Assembly (NCBI GenBank): GCA_044226525.1
Contig: JBGAGV010000026.1
Location: 70,991-134,990, forward strand
Source of the DNA: VFJQ01 sp044226525
GTDB lineage: Bacteria > Verrucomicrobiota > Verrucomicrobiia > Chthoniobacterales > Chthoniobacteraceae
Reading direction: 5' to 3'
DNA length: 64,000 nucleotides
Shown: piece by piece, positions 36,868 through 46,322 of the stretch
Position numbering within the stretch: position 1 is the stretch's first letter
Layout of the letters: the number at the start of each line of letters is the position of its first letter
Position numbers and translations under genes: made by a program
The notes under the pieces: generated by a model
What the model was told of the DNA's origin: nothing
Seen by the model: only the letters and a program-made list of their open reading frames with translations
The model's database searches: none

Positions 36868-38556
36868 TTACTTCTTCTTGCCTTCGCCGGGGCGATATTC
36901 CTCGGCGGCGGCAGCGGCGAAGGCCTGTTCGAGGCCCACCAGCTCGGTGCCGGGCTTGATCGCGTTGTCGAATGCGGCGGCTTCCTTGGCGATATCTTCT
37001 TCGCTGTAGTTGGCTGCCTTGATCGAGAGACCGATGCGGCGCTCGGTCTTATCGACCTTGATGACGCGCGCGGTGATCTCGTCGCCGACCTTGATATGGT
37101 CTTTGACCTTCTCGACGCGGTCTTCGCTGATCTGCGAGATGTGCACGAGGCCGTCGATGTCGCCATCGAGTTCCACGAACGCACCGAATGTCGCGATCTT
37201 CGAGACCTTGCCTTTGACGAGGTCGCCGATCTTGTAACGCGTGTCGATATTCTTCCACGGATCTTCGTCGAGCTGCTTCAGACCCAGGCTGATGCGCTGG
37301 TTCTGCTTGTCGATGTCGATGACGACCGCGTCCACCACGTCGCCCTTCTTCACGACTTCGCTCGGGTGATTGATCTTGCGGGTCCAGCTCATGTCGGAGA
37401 CGTGAACCATGCCATCGATCCCGTCTTCGAGCTGCACGAACGCACCGTAAGCGGTGAGGTTGCGCACTTCGCCGCGGATCTGGGTGCCGATCTGGTATTT
37501 GACCTCGATCTGGTCCCACGGATTGGGCTCGAGCTGACGAACGCCGAGGCTGATCTTCTGCTGCTCCTTGTTGACGCCGAGCACGACCGCTTCGAGGTCC
37601 TGGCCGACGGTGAGCACGTCGCTCGGGCGAGCGATGCGCTTGGTCCACGAGAGCTCGGAGACGTGAATGAGGCCTTCGACGCCGGGTTCGATTTCGACGA
37701 ACGCGCCGTAGGGCATGAGGTTGGTGACCTTGCCGGAGACCTTGATGCCGCTCGGGAAGCGCTCTTCGATCTTGTCCCAGGGATTGTGCTGGGTCTGCTT
37801 CAGGCCGAGGGAGACGCGCTCCTTCTCCTTGTTGAGGTCGATGATGACGAGCTCGAGTTCATCGCCCAGCTTGAGCATCTCGCTCGGGTGACCGAGGCGG
37901 CCCCAGGTGATGTCGGTGATGTGCAGCAGGCCATCGAGACCGCCGAGATCGACGAAGGCGCCGAAGTCGGTGATGCTCTTGACCACGCCCTTCACCCGAT
38001 CGCCCACCTTGTTGGCGTCGAAGAATTCCGCCCGCTTCTCGGCGCGCTCCTGCTCGATGAGCTCGCGGCGCGAGAGGACGACGTTCTTGCGGTCGTTGTT
38101 GATCTTGACGATCTTGAACTCGTAGGTGCCCCCCACGAATTGGTTGAGATCTTTCGGCGGCACGATGTCGATCTGCGAGCCGGGGAGGAAGGCCTCCACG
38201 CCCACATTGACCATGAGCCCGCCCTTCACGGCGGCCTTCACCTTGCCCTTGATGATGCCACCTTCCTCGAAGACCTTGGTGATCTTCTCCCAGTTCTGGC
38301 GGTAAGCGGCGCGCTCCTTCGAGAGGATCACCATGCCTTCCTCGTTCTCGAGGCGGCACAGCAGCACTTCCACTTCGTCGCCTACCTGAAGCTCTTCGCC
38401 CTCGTCGAATTCGCTGAGGGGAATGACGCCCTCGCTCTTGTAGCCGATGTCCACGAGCACTTCGCGGGGGCGGACTTCGAGGAGACGTCCTTTGACGATA
38501 CTGCCTTCACGAAACTCGCGAATGCCTTTCGCGAGCAATTCCTGCATTGAGGTCAT
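36868..38556 (-). CDS. rpsA: 30S ribosomal protein S1
   Basis: 562 residues from ATG 38556 (MTSMQELLAKGIREFREGSI). Six S1 (OB-fold) domains are visible, among them GSIVKGRLLEVRPREVLVDIG, VKSITDFGAFVDLGG, KVTNLMPYGAFVEIEPG, EVRNLTAYGAFVQLEDG and KVSKIATFGAFVELDG; each has the F-GAFV core of RNA-binding S1 repeats. S1 helps place mRNA on the small subunit. No Shine-Dalgarno stretch precedes the start, as in many rpsA genes. A structured leader lies upstream and a strong terminator follows. Confidence 0.98.
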   Translation of the reverse strand: MTSMQELLAKGIREFREGSIVKGRLLEVRPREVLVDIGYKSEGVIPLSEFDEGEELQVGDEVEVLLCRLENEEGMVILSKERAAYRQNWEKITKVFEEGGIIKGKVKAAVKGGLMVNVGVEAFLPGSQIDIVPPKDLNQFVGGTYEFKIVKINNDRKNVVLSRRELIEQERAEKRAEFFDANKVGDRVKGVVKSITDFGAFVDLGGLDGLLHITDITWGRLGHPSEMLKLGDELELVIIDLNKEKERVSLGLKQTQHNPWDKIEERFPSGIKVSGKVTNLMPYGAFVEIEPGVEGLIHVSELSWTKRIARPSDVLTVGQDLEAVVLGVNKEQQKISLGVRQLEPNPWDQIEVKYQIGTQIRGEVRNLTAYGAFVQLEDGIDGMVHVSDMSWTRKINHPSEVVKKGDVVDAVVIDIDKQNQRISLGLKQLDEDPWKNIDTRYKIGDLVKGKVSKIATFGAFVELDGDIDGLVHISQISEDRVEKVKDHIKVGDEITARVIKVDKTERRIGLSIKAANYSEEDIAKEAAAFDNAIKPGTELVGLEQAFAAAAAEEYRPGEGKKK

Positions 38557-38591
38557 ATTGATACTGTATTCACTACCCACGGTTCCGGTTT

Positions 38592-38653
38592 CCCTCTCTC
38601 TGATCCCGGGTCGGCCAACAGCGGCCGACCAAAAAATTGGCGGGAAGAGAGGG
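38592..38653 (-). promoter_or_regulatory. Structured 5' leader of rpsA
   Basis: Inner hairpin GGTCGGCC / GGCCGACC (38609-38616 with 38623-38630, six-base loop) sits inside an outer stem CCCTCTCT / AGAGAGGG (38592-38599 with 38646-38653). It is 36-97 bases upstream of the start codon. Autoregulation of rpsA through leader hairpins is known from gammaproteobacteria; here it is inferred. Confidence 0.55.
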
Positions 38654-38749
38654 GTCGTCAAACTAAGGGTAAACTGGGGTGCTGCAAGGGGAAGTTTATG
38701 GGCCTGAACTTCCGCGTCGTCGTCGGGTTGGTAGCGGCAGGCCGTTAAA

Positions 38750-39271
38750 TCATCCGTCAATCGGCTGTAGAGGAGTCGCGAGGATCAACTGGTAGAACGC
38801 CAAGTCGAGCCAGCGGCCGAATTTGAAGCCGACCTGGGGAAGGGTGCCGCTGTGGGTAAAACCGAGGCTTTGATGAAGCGAAATGCTGGGCTGGTTGGCG
38901 GCGTCGATGGCGCCGACGAGAACGTGGTATTCGCGAGCCCGCGCCTCTTCGATGATCTCCTGGAGCAGGCGGCGCCCAACCCCTCGACCGCGGAAGCGGA
39001 GATCGACGTAAACGGAATGCTCGACTGTATATTTGTAGGCCGGGAAGGCGCGGAAAGTGCCAAAGCTGGCAAAGCCCATCAATTCGCCGTCATCGTTTTC
39101 GACGCCGATGACCGGAAAGTTTCCCTTCGCTTTGGCCTCGAACCACATCTGCATCATTTCCGGTGTGCGCGGTTTGTAATCGTAGAGGGCGGTCGAGTGG
39201 ACGATCGCCTCGTTGAAAATGGAAAGAATGGGAGCCGCATGTCGGGCGGCGTCGCAGGAGATGGTCTTCAT
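38750..39271 (-). CDS. GNAT N-acetyltransferase, phosphinothricin/MnaT type
   Basis: 173 residues from ATG 39271 (MKTISCDAARHAAPILSIFNE). The GNAT fold is shown by the acetyl-CoA loop DLRFRGRGVGRRLLQE (R/Q-x-x-G-x-G/A pattern) and by LVGAIDAANQPSISLHQSLGF, typical of acetyltransferases acting on phosphinothricin, methionine sulfone or related amino acids. It is last of a three-gene minus-strand run with the HNH and small protein genes, just upstream of rpsA. Confidence 0.9.
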   Translation of the reverse strand: MKTISCDAARHAAPILSIFNEAIVHSTALYDYKPRTPEMMQMWFEAKAKGNFPVIGVENDDGELMGFASFGTFRAFPAYKYTVEHSVYVDLRFRGRGVGRRLLQEIIEEARAREYHVLVGAIDAANQPSISLHQSLGFTHSGTLPQVGFKFGRWLDLAFYQLILATPLQPIDG

Positions 39272-39306
39272 GGGGCGGGGAACGGGAATACGAAACGCGC
39301 TCCGCT

Positions 39307-39708
39307 TTACGGCCACTCGCCGAGTTCAATCAATGTTGCGCGCAGTTCCAACCGGTCGTCGCTATTCATTTCCAACAGCCACGCCGTCGTTCGACCGAGA
39401 GCGGTGGTGCCGATGATCCTCGCTCCGTTCAAACGAAAGTGCTGCGTCCACTCGTCCTTCCTTGGGTGAAAAAGCCGTTCCGGTTTTCCGGTCTCAGGGT
39501 CGATGCTGGACAGGTTTGGGCCTTTGAGCAAATTGCAGAGCTGGCAGGCGAGGGCCAGATTTTCGAGTTCATCGGAGCCTCCGTGCTGGATGGCGATGAT
39601 GCGTTCGACGTGAAAGGGGCGGTCAGGTTCGTGGGCCTGTTGGAGTCGGCAATATTCGCACCGTTGCCCTGCTCGGACGCGCACCTGCTGGCGCAACGTT
39701 GGCGTCAT
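39307..39708 (-). CDS. HNH endonuclease
   Basis: 133 residues. Zinc-type HNH motif: CEYC (17-20), then HVERIIAIQHGGSDELENL and LACQLCNLLKG, matching the H-N-H order with CxxC pairs. Many such small HNH proteins occur in soil bacteria; the target is unknown. Its ATG overlaps the stop of the upstream small gene (ATGA), and GNAT follows after 35 bases. Confidence 0.88.
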   Translation of the reverse strand: MTPTLRQQVRVRAGQRCEYCRLQQAHEPDRPFHVERIIAIQHGGSDELENLALACQLCNLLKGPNLSSIDPETGKPERLFHPRKDEWTQHFRLNGARIIGTTALGRTTAWLLEMNSDDRLELRATLIELGEWP

Positions 39709-39968
39709 GCCGCGTCAGCGAGCCTTTTTCGGTAAAGCCGCGCTTTGGCTTGGAGCAGAGAAATGAACGTGCCTGCGCGCACCCGGGTCTCATACTCACG
39801 GTGTTCATCCGGGCTGAGTGTTCCCTCATTGGCTTTCTCCGCGAGCGCTTCCATGCGCGCTTTTTCCTCGTCACTCGATTGCAGTGAAAGCAGCGTCTGC
39901 ACGCCTTCTTCCGTGAAAGAGGGATGCGTCGGATCGAATAGCGAGTTGAGCACCGAAAACGCATTCAT
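39705..39968 (-). CDS. Small helical protein coupled to the HNH gene
   Basis: 87 residues. Highly charged and helical (EEKARMEALAEKANEGTLSP, ARLYRKRL). It overlaps the HNH gene by four bases. The residues EGTLSPDEHREYETRV resemble the ribbon-like protein of unknown function often paired with such HNH genes in cyanobacteria and PVC bacteria. Could be an inhibitor or accessory; unproven. Confidence 0.75.
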   Translation of the reverse strand: MNAFSVLNSLFDPTHPSFTEEGVQTLLSLQSSDEEKARMEALAEKANEGTLSPDEHREYETRVRAGTFISLLQAKARLYRKRLADAA

Positions 39969-40110
39969 AACTTCGTTGAAGTTTCTTCATGGGAGCACAA
40001 AGAGCAAGCTCGCGCTTCGCTGCCCGGTCTCGGATGTCCGCTTTCGTTTTTGCCTACACTTCTCACTGCAGCCGGGTTTGCTTCTCCGCCCCGTGGGCGC
40101 CCTTTTCGCC

Positions 40111-40665
40111 ATGATCAAATCCTCCCTTTCTCTGCTCTGTCTTGCCTTCGCTCTCTCGGCCCTCGCTGGCGAACCCAAGCCGCTCGGGCCAATTGCGACG
40201 TCGCCGAAGCTGGAAGTGCTCGATGGGCAGATCAAGGCGAACGACAAGGATGCGCAGGCTTATTCAAACCGGGGCTACGTCCTGGCGTTGCTCGGCCGGA
40301 AGGAGGACGCGCGGGCGGACCTGAAGCGGGCGCTCGAACTGAAGGACAATCCGCCGATGCACAACCGCGTGGGGTGGGCCTATTTCAATCTGGGTGACTA
40401 TGCGGACGCCGTGCGGGAGTTTGAAACCTCGGCCAATGCCAGCGGCTACAAGGGGCATTACGACTACTATTCATTCGTCCTCGGCTACTGGGGCACGGGC
40501 GAGACGAAAAAGGCGCTGGAGAATTACCAGCTCGCCGTCGAGCGCGACCCGCGGTTCGGCGAAGCCAAGACGCTGAACGAGCGCATCGCCGAATGGACGC
40601 CGCTCGAGCAGCGCGCGGTTCGCGAGATCTATTCGCTCTGGAGCAAGACCTGGAAGCCTCAGTAG
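40111..40665 (+). CDS. Exported TPR protein
   Basis: 184 residues from ATG 40111; the signal peptide is MIKSSLSLLCLAFALSALAG, which excludes the upstream in-frame ATG at 39745. About four tetratricopeptide-like helical pairs follow (DAQAYSNRGYVLALLGRKED, MHNRVGWAYFNLGDYADAV, YDYYSFVLGYWGTGETKKAL). Likely a periplasmic scaffold; partner unknown. Confidence 0.88.
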   Translation: MIKSSLSLLCLAFALSALAGEPKPLGPIATSPKLEVLDGQIKANDKDAQAYSNRGYVLALLGRKEDARADLKRALELKDNPPMHNRVGWAYFNLGDYADAVREFETSANASGYKGHYDYYSFVLGYWGTGETKKALENYQLAVERDPRFGEAKTLNERIAEWTPLEQRAVREIYSLWSKTWKPQ

Positions 40666-40742
40666 CGGTTCGTTCTTCCGTCGCAGAGAGGCTGACCATG
40701 GGGCCTTGAAATAGGGGTTTTCGGCAATCATACTGCGCCGCC

Positions 40743-42962
40743 ATGAAAATGTGTTCCTCCCTCGAGGCGCTTGAGAGCCGGATTGCCCCGGCTTCGCTGC
40801 TCACGAAGAGTCCGACCACCGCCACCTATACCGACGCTGATGGCGACTTGGTGACGGTGAAGTTTTCCAAGCCGATCCTGAATGCCGGGAATCTCAACAG
40901 CATCCTCGTGACGACGGCCATCGATGCCACGCACGATCAGCTGCAGAAGATCGACCTTACCGGCCTGGGCGCGGCGGCGCCCGCCAAGCCGGCTGCCGGC
41001 ACGAGTATCACCGTCACCGTCGTGCCGAAGCTGCCGGGCGACGGCTTTGCCAACATCGGCTACATCAATGCGACCGGCATCGACCTCGGGCCGGTGACGA
41101 TTCGCGGCGATCTCGGGGCGATCGATGCGGGCGACGCGACGACGAAGACGCCGGGTCTCAAGGGGCTCACCGTGCAATCCTTTGGCGCCCTCGGTCTCAC
41201 CACCGGCGCGCCGGATTTGCAAAGCGACATCGTCGGAGCGCTCTCCAGGCTCGTGGTGAAGGAGGACATGAACGGCGCGCGGTTGGAGGTGAGCGGCGGC
41301 AAGGATGGCAAGCTCCCCTCGGTGACGATCGGCGGTTCGCTCATCGGCGGTTCGCTCGTCCGCTCCGGCACCATTCACACCACGGGTGATCTCGGGAAGG
41401 TGAAGATCGGCGTCAATCTCACCGGTGGCAGCGCGCAAGGCGCCGGGAGCTTGCTCAGCGATGGCAAGATCGGTTCCGTGACCATCGGCGGCCAGCTCTT
41501 CGGCGGCGGTTTCGGTGGCGCTGGCGAAGCTACTGGGACGATCAAGAGCGGTGGCGACATGGGGGCGATTTCCATCGGCACGGACCTCTTCGGTGGCATC
41601 GGCGACAGCGCAGGTTCCATCGTCAGCGGCGGCAAACTCGCCTCGGTGAAAATCGGTGGCTCGATCCAGGGCGGCATCGTCAAGATCGGCGCCGGCACAC
41701 CGCGCAACGGCTACATCGGCAGCGCGGGCGACATGGGGAAGATCACGATTTTTGGTGACCTCGTCGGTTCGTTCATTCCCTACGCGGGGACCATCGAGTC
41801 AAAGGGCAAGATCGCATCCGTCGCGATCGGCGGCCGCGTCTTCGGCGGTGACGATCACTCCGGCTCCATCCTGGCCACGGGCGCCATCGCTTCCGTTAAG
41901 ATCGGCGGAACCGTTCAGGGTGGAAACGCCGATTCCAGCGGTTCCATCATCAGCGCCAGCGATGTGAAAATGGTCACGGTCGGCGGCGATTTCCTCGGCG
42001 GCACCGGCAACAAGTCGGGCATCATCTCGGGCCTGAAGCTCGGCACGATCAAGATCGGCGGCCAGCTCGCCGGAGGCAACGGCGGCACGAACTCTTCCTT
42101 CACCGATAGCGGCGCGGTCATGGGCACCAGCATCGCCTCGCTCACCATCGGCGGCGCATTCAGCGGTGGTTCGGCGGGCGCTTCCGCGCTCGTGCGGTCG
42201 GGCTATATTTCCGCCACGACCTTCATCACCAGTCTCACCATCGGAGGCGATGTATTCGGCGGCAGCCTCAGCGGCGCCGGTTCTGTCACGGACTCCGGCT
42301 CGATCAATGCGGATCATATCGGGAAGATCGTCATCGCGGGCAGCATCTCCACCGGTGGATTGGGGCAGAACGCTACCGGCACCCTCACACGCTCCGGCGC
42401 CATCACAGCCACGCACGACATCACCTCGCTCACCGTGAAAGGGAACATCGAGGGCGCCGATGATGCGGGCCACGGCGTTTACCCGGTCGTCATCAGCGCA
42501 GTCGGGCAGGTGAAGCCGACCGCGAAAAAAGACGTGGCCATCGGCAGCGTTACCGTGGGCGGCCACGTCACCCTGGCGAATATCCTCGCTGGCTTCAATC
42601 CCGCGAAGACCGCAGTCAATGGCGGGGCGCAGATCGGGACGGTTTCCATCACCGGCAGTTGGTCGCAGAGCAACCTGGTCGCCGGTGCGATGAACGCCTC
42701 TTCGACCAACAAGAATTTCGGGGACGCCAACGACGCGCCCATTGCTACCGGCAGCCCGGCCGCGATCGCGAAAATCACTGCCATCAAGATCGGCGGCCTC
42801 ATCGACGGCACGTCCTCCGGGATCAATCCCAACGACCACTACGGGTTTGTCGCCCACGCCATCGGCGGGTTCTTCATGGGAGGAATCAAAGTCTCCCTCC
42901 CCGCAGGCCCGGTGATCCAGGAGATCGGCTCGACGGGGGATGTGAGCGTGCACTTGATTTAG
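40743..42962 (+). CDS. Giant beta-helix-like surface protein with LEALESRIAPA N-terminus (paralogue A)
   Basis: 739 residues. The N-terminus MKMCSSLEALESRIAPAS carries the LEPxESR-type motif of large PVC surface proteins. A first domain of about 200 residues is shared with the convergent neighbour (DGDLVT, GDGFANIGYINATG, LGAIDAGD). From about 195 to the end a unit of roughly 30-45 residues repeats, each with a core such as VTIGGQLFGG, VKIGGSIQGG, VAIGGRVFGG, LTIGGDVFGG (about eleven copies), a pattern expected for a right-handed beta-helix or adhesin-like rod. No anchor is seen at the C-terminus. Its TAG stop touches the stop codon of the neighbour. Confidence 0.85.
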   Translation: MKMCSSLEALESRIAPASLLTKSPTTATYTDADGDLVTVKFSKPILNAGNLNSILVTTAIDATHDQLQKIDLTGLGAAAPAKPAAGTSITVTVVPKLPGDGFANIGYINATGIDLGPVTIRGDLGAIDAGDATTKTPGLKGLTVQSFGALGLTTGAPDLQSDIVGALSRLVVKEDMNGARLEVSGGKDGKLPSVTIGGSLIGGSLVRSGTIHTTGDLGKVKIGVNLTGGSAQGAGSLLSDGKIGSVTIGGQLFGGGFGGAGEATGTIKSGGDMGAISIGTDLFGGIGDSAGSIVSGGKLASVKIGGSIQGGIVKIGAGTPRNGYIGSAGDMGKITIFGDLVGSFIPYAGTIESKGKIASVAIGGRVFGGDDHSGSILATGAIASVKIGGTVQGGNADSSGSIISASDVKMVTVGGDFLGGTGNKSGIISGLKLGTIKIGGQLAGGNGGTNSSFTDSGAVMGTSIASLTIGGAFSGGSAGASALVRSGYISATTFITSLTIGGDVFGGSLSGAGSVTDSGSINADHIGKIVIAGSISTGGLGQNATGTLTRSGAITATHDITSLTVKGNIEGADDAGHGVYPVVISAVGQVKPTAKKDVAIGSVTVGGHVTLANILAGFNPAKTAVNGGAQIGTVSITGSWSQSNLVAGAMNASSTNKNFGDANDAPIATGSPAAIAKITAIKIGGLIDGTSSGINPNDHYGFVAHAIGGFFMGGIKVSLPAGPVIQEIGSTGDVSVHLI

Positions 42963-45900
42963 CTAAACCTCGAAGACGTGCACGGCGCGGGCGTCGCTCA
43001 TCGTGACGAGGTTGACGAACGTGGAGCCAACCGGGACGGCGCTTCCGGCGAGACCGGCACCGGCGAAGGTGTCGTTGTGTTTCCCGGGGGCGAGATGGAA
43101 GGCGACGCTTCCGACTTTGAAGGCACCGATTTCCTCCGCGCCAAAACCGAAGGTGCGCGAAGGATCGGCGGTCCCGAGGATCTGGCCGGCGATGTTGATG
43201 CTGGCGATCTTCGAAGACACTGTCGGGTTGCCGCCGGGGATCACGGAGAGGCCTTCATTGCCGCTGCCGAAGTTGGTGTCGAGGCCGAGGCCGACGACCA
43301 CATTGGACGCGATCCAGTCGCCACCGACGGTGAGAGTTCCGAGCTGGCCTCCGCGCAGATAAACAGAGACCAGGCCGAATTCCACGCGGCCCGTGATATT
43401 GATGCTCTTGATCGACGAGGCCGACTGAATGTTGGCCGTCATGGTGTTATTGCCGACGACGCTTCCCTTGATCGTGAGACTGCCGAGCGTGTTCACGACG
43501 ATGGAGCCATCGTTGCTCGGCGAGTCGGAACTGTGGTCGTATCCGGCGATGAGCGAGCCGCCGATGAGAATCGAACCCACATTCCCGCCGGTGATCGAGC
43601 CGGCGTAGAGTGGATCGTCTGACGTGATATCGGCGCCACGGATGTCGCGGCCAATGACGATGGACTTCGCAGAACCGCCCAGGTGCCCGGCGAAATCGGC
43701 CGTGCCACCGATGAGCGAGCCGCCGATTTTGATGCTCGTGCTGGTGGTGTAATCGATGTCGCCCGTGCTGGTGAAAGAGCCGCCCACGACGTCGCCACCG
43801 ATGGTGATGAAACCCACTTTGTCTCCATGCCAGTAACCCGCCTTCTCGTGGAATCGCCCGCCGAACAGCGAACCTTCGAGCATGATGCCCGCCACTTCCC
43901 GCACGTTGATCTGCCCGGAGTTGTCGCCGGAAGTGGCGATCCAGTCGCCGCCGATCTTGACGACCCCGAGGTGCTCACCCTCCAGGCCCAATCCGTAGAT
44001 ACCGCCCGAGTTGATGTTGCCGATGGCGATGACGGAGCCGCCGATCGTCACATTGCCAATGCTCGGATGATCGGGTGCGCCCCAAAAGCCGATATACCCG
44101 GTAAAGGACAAAGCGCCGATGAGCGAGCCGCCGATGTTGAGATTGCCCGTGGTGGTCTCGGTGAGAATCGTCCCGCTGTTGAGGCCTATGCTGCCGGCGA
44201 GATTTCCGCGGATGGAGACCGATCCGACCGCGTGCCCGACGATGGCACCGGTGTATAAGTCGCCGCTGTTGATTCCGTTGCCCTGGACACTTCCGCCGAT
44301 GGTGACCGAGCCGATCAGACCCTCGGATGAATAGATGGCGCCTGCATAGTCATTGCCTCCCCCACGGAGCGAGCCGCCGATCACGACCGAGGCGATCTTG
44401 TTCGCGCCTTGCACGCTACCAGTTTGCAGGCCGTTGGCGCCGACGACATCGCCGCCAATTTTCACCGGACCCAGGCTCGCCGCGCGGATGGAACCGGAGT
44501 AATTGCCATCGTCACCGCTGATCAATCCGTCCACGGTCACGGAAGTGATGGAGCCTGTGGCCACGATGGTGCCGGTCGCTTCGCCCTTGTAGCCCGTCAC
44601 GTCGCCATCGATGTGGACGGCGCCGATGTCGGCAAGTCCGATGATGCTGCCGCCGCCATAGCCGAAGCCGCCACTCAGCCGCTGGTGAACGGTCACCACT
44701 CCGATGCGTGCCCCAGCGTAAATGCTCCCTGAAATGTAGCCGTCCCCGCCTTGGACCACCCCGCCGACATTGACCGAGGCGATCGTGTCGTGGGCGAAGA
44801 TGGTGCCCGCCATGTCGTTGCCAGCCATGGTGCCGCCACCACGCACATCACCCCCGATTTTCACCGCGCCCAGAGTCCCGTGCGTGCCCTCGGGAGTCGA
44901 GGCGAGGATCGAACCGGAACGGGCGCCGGTGCCGCCGGTGATCCCACCGCGGACGGTGACGCTGCCGATGTTGCCATCCAAGGCGATCAAGCTTCCACTT
45001 TTCGCGGCGTTCGACCCCTTGAGGTCACCGCCGATGGTGACATTTCCGATTGGGCCGAGGAGGGCCATGATGGAACCGCTGCTGGGACCGTTGCTTCCCA
45101 CCAGCGAACCGCCGACGGAGACGTTCTTGATGCTATCGACGATCACGGCGCCGCTCCGGTCGTCCACGCTTCCGATCACCGAGCCGCCGATCTTCAAGTT
45201 CCCCATCCTGGCGGCGAGGATGGCGCCGGAGAGACCGCCATTCGAGGTCGTGTCTGCCCCGCGCAGATCGCCGCCGATCGTCACGTTGCCGATCCCGGCC
45301 GGAGCGCGAAGGAAGCCGGAGAACGTGCCTGCTCCGCCGATCACATCCCCGTCGATCGAGACGTTCCCGATCGTGCTGTTATCGCTCTGAATCGAGCCGG
45401 AGTTAGAAACGCCGTTCCCGATCAGGCTGCCGCCGACATTGACCGGCCCGATGCTGCCGGCCACCTCGACGCTGCCCAGGCCCGTGGAAGTCGGCGCGCG
45501 CAGCGAACCACCCACCGTGAGAGCGCCCAACGACGAACTCAGCGAGTTGAACAAGCCGGTGATGTGGATGAACGCGTCGATCACGTCGGTCTTCACATTG
45601 ATCGCCTTCACCGAACCGGAAATATCGCTTGTGAGATCGGCCGGCGCGCCGGTGCTTGTGCCGAAAAGACCCATCGAATGCACCGTGAGCGTCTGCAAAG
45701 CGAAGGCGTTCTTCGTCGTGTTGCCCACGTCGATGACGCCGAGATCGCCATCGATCATGACCGAGCCGAGCACACGACCGGTTGCGTTGATGCGGCCGAC
45801 ATTGACAAAGCCATCGCCTTTCAGCACGCCGCCGATTTTCTGTGGCGTGGCCTTGATGGAGATCGTCGCGCCGTCGAAGTCGGTCGTGAAGTCGAGATCG

Positions 45901-46082
45901 AGCTCCTGTAACTGGTGATCATTGAGACCCGTGCCGCCGCCGGTGGCGGTGACGAGTTGATCGTGTGTTCCTTTCGACGAGCTGATGGTGACGAGGTCAC
46001 CATCGATATCCGTGAAGGTGATGACGGCCGCGGGTGCGATGCGGGATTCGAGCGGTTCGAGCGATGAGCTTCTTCTATTCAT
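42963..46082 (-). CDS. Giant beta-helix-like surface protein with LEPLESRIAPA N-terminus (paralogue B)
   Basis: 1039 residues. N-terminus MNRRSSSLEPLESRIAPAAV, then the same first domain as paralogue A (DGDLVTI, GDGFVNVGRINATG, LGVIDVGN, LTSDISGSVKAINV). The rest holds more than twenty copies of a repeat with cores such as VTIGGDLRGA, VSVGGSLVGS, VKIGGDVVGA, VVIGGSLRGG and VKIGGDWIAT. Each unit lies close to 30-40 residues. The end (residues about 960-1039) has a non-repeat part. Two related genes convergent with abutting stops imply duplication by inversion. Confidence 0.85.
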   Translation of the reverse strand: MNRRSSSLEPLESRIAPAAVITFTDIDGDLVTISSSKGTHDQLVTATGGGTGLNDHQLQELDLDFTTDFDGATISIKATPQKIGGVLKGDGFVNVGRINATGRVLGSVMIDGDLGVIDVGNTTKNAFALQTLTVHSMGLFGTSTGAPADLTSDISGSVKAINVKTDVIDAFIHITGLFNSLSSSLGALTVGGSLRAPTSTGLGSVEVAGSIGPVNVGGSLIGNGVSNSGSIQSDNSTIGNVSIDGDVIGGAGTFSGFLRAPAGIGNVTIGGDLRGADTTSNGGLSGAILAARMGNLKIGGSVIGSVDDRSGAVIVDSIKNVSVGGSLVGSNGPSSGSIMALLGPIGNVTIGGDLKGSNAAKSGSLIALDGNIGSVTVRGGITGGTGARSGSILASTPEGTHGTLGAVKIGGDVRGGGTMAGNDMAGTIFAHDTIASVNVGGVVQGGDGYISGSIYAGARIGVVTVHQRLSGGFGYGGGSIIGLADIGAVHIDGDVTGYKGEATGTIVATGSITSVTVDGLISGDDGNYSGSIRAASLGPVKIGGDVVGANGLQTGSVQGANKIASVVIGGSLRGGGNDYAGAIYSSEGLIGSVTIGGSVQGNGINSGDLYTGAIVGHAVGSVSIRGNLAGSIGLNSGTILTETTTGNLNIGGSLIGALSFTGYIGFWGAPDHPSIGNVTIGGSVIAIGNINSGGIYGLGLEGEHLGVVKIGGDWIATSGDNSGQINVREVAGIMLEGSLFGGRFHEKAGYWHGDKVGFITIGGDVVGGSFTSTGDIDYTTSTSIKIGGSLIGGTADFAGHLGGSAKSIVIGRDIRGADITSDDPLYAGSITGGNVGSILIGGSLIAGYDHSSDSPSNDGSIVVNTLGSLTIKGSVVGNNTMTANIQSASSIKSINITGRVEFGLVSVYLRGGQLGTLTVGGDWIASNVVVGLGLDTNFGSGNEGLSVIPGGNPTVSSKIASINIAGQILGTADPSRTFGFGAEEIGAFKVGSVAFHLAPGKHNDTFAGAGLAGSAVPVGSTFVNLVTMSDARAVHVFEV

Positions 46083-46322
46083 AAGTTCGACGTGAGATCC
46101 GAATGCTGGGCCAGAACGTGCCCGGAAGAGGTGAGAGCAGGGGAGGAAAATGACATCCGCTCGGGGCCGGGCAAGTTTTCCGCGCTTCCGTCGATACCCT
46201 ACCCAGCTATCGGTGACCTCTCCGATGCTCGGATCGGCAAAATTCGATTTTCAGCACATTGGGATTCCGTGTGGTTTCGTTCTGCCCTAAGTCCGCCGTT
46301 CTCCCGCGATTCTCCCACCCAC

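Noticed and set aside
40743..46082. Regular DNA repeats that might be taken for a CRISPR or satellite array
   Set aside because: Repeats are translated, in frame and diverged in DNA; they encode VxIGGxLxGG protein repeats. No CRISPR array was seen anywhere in the window.
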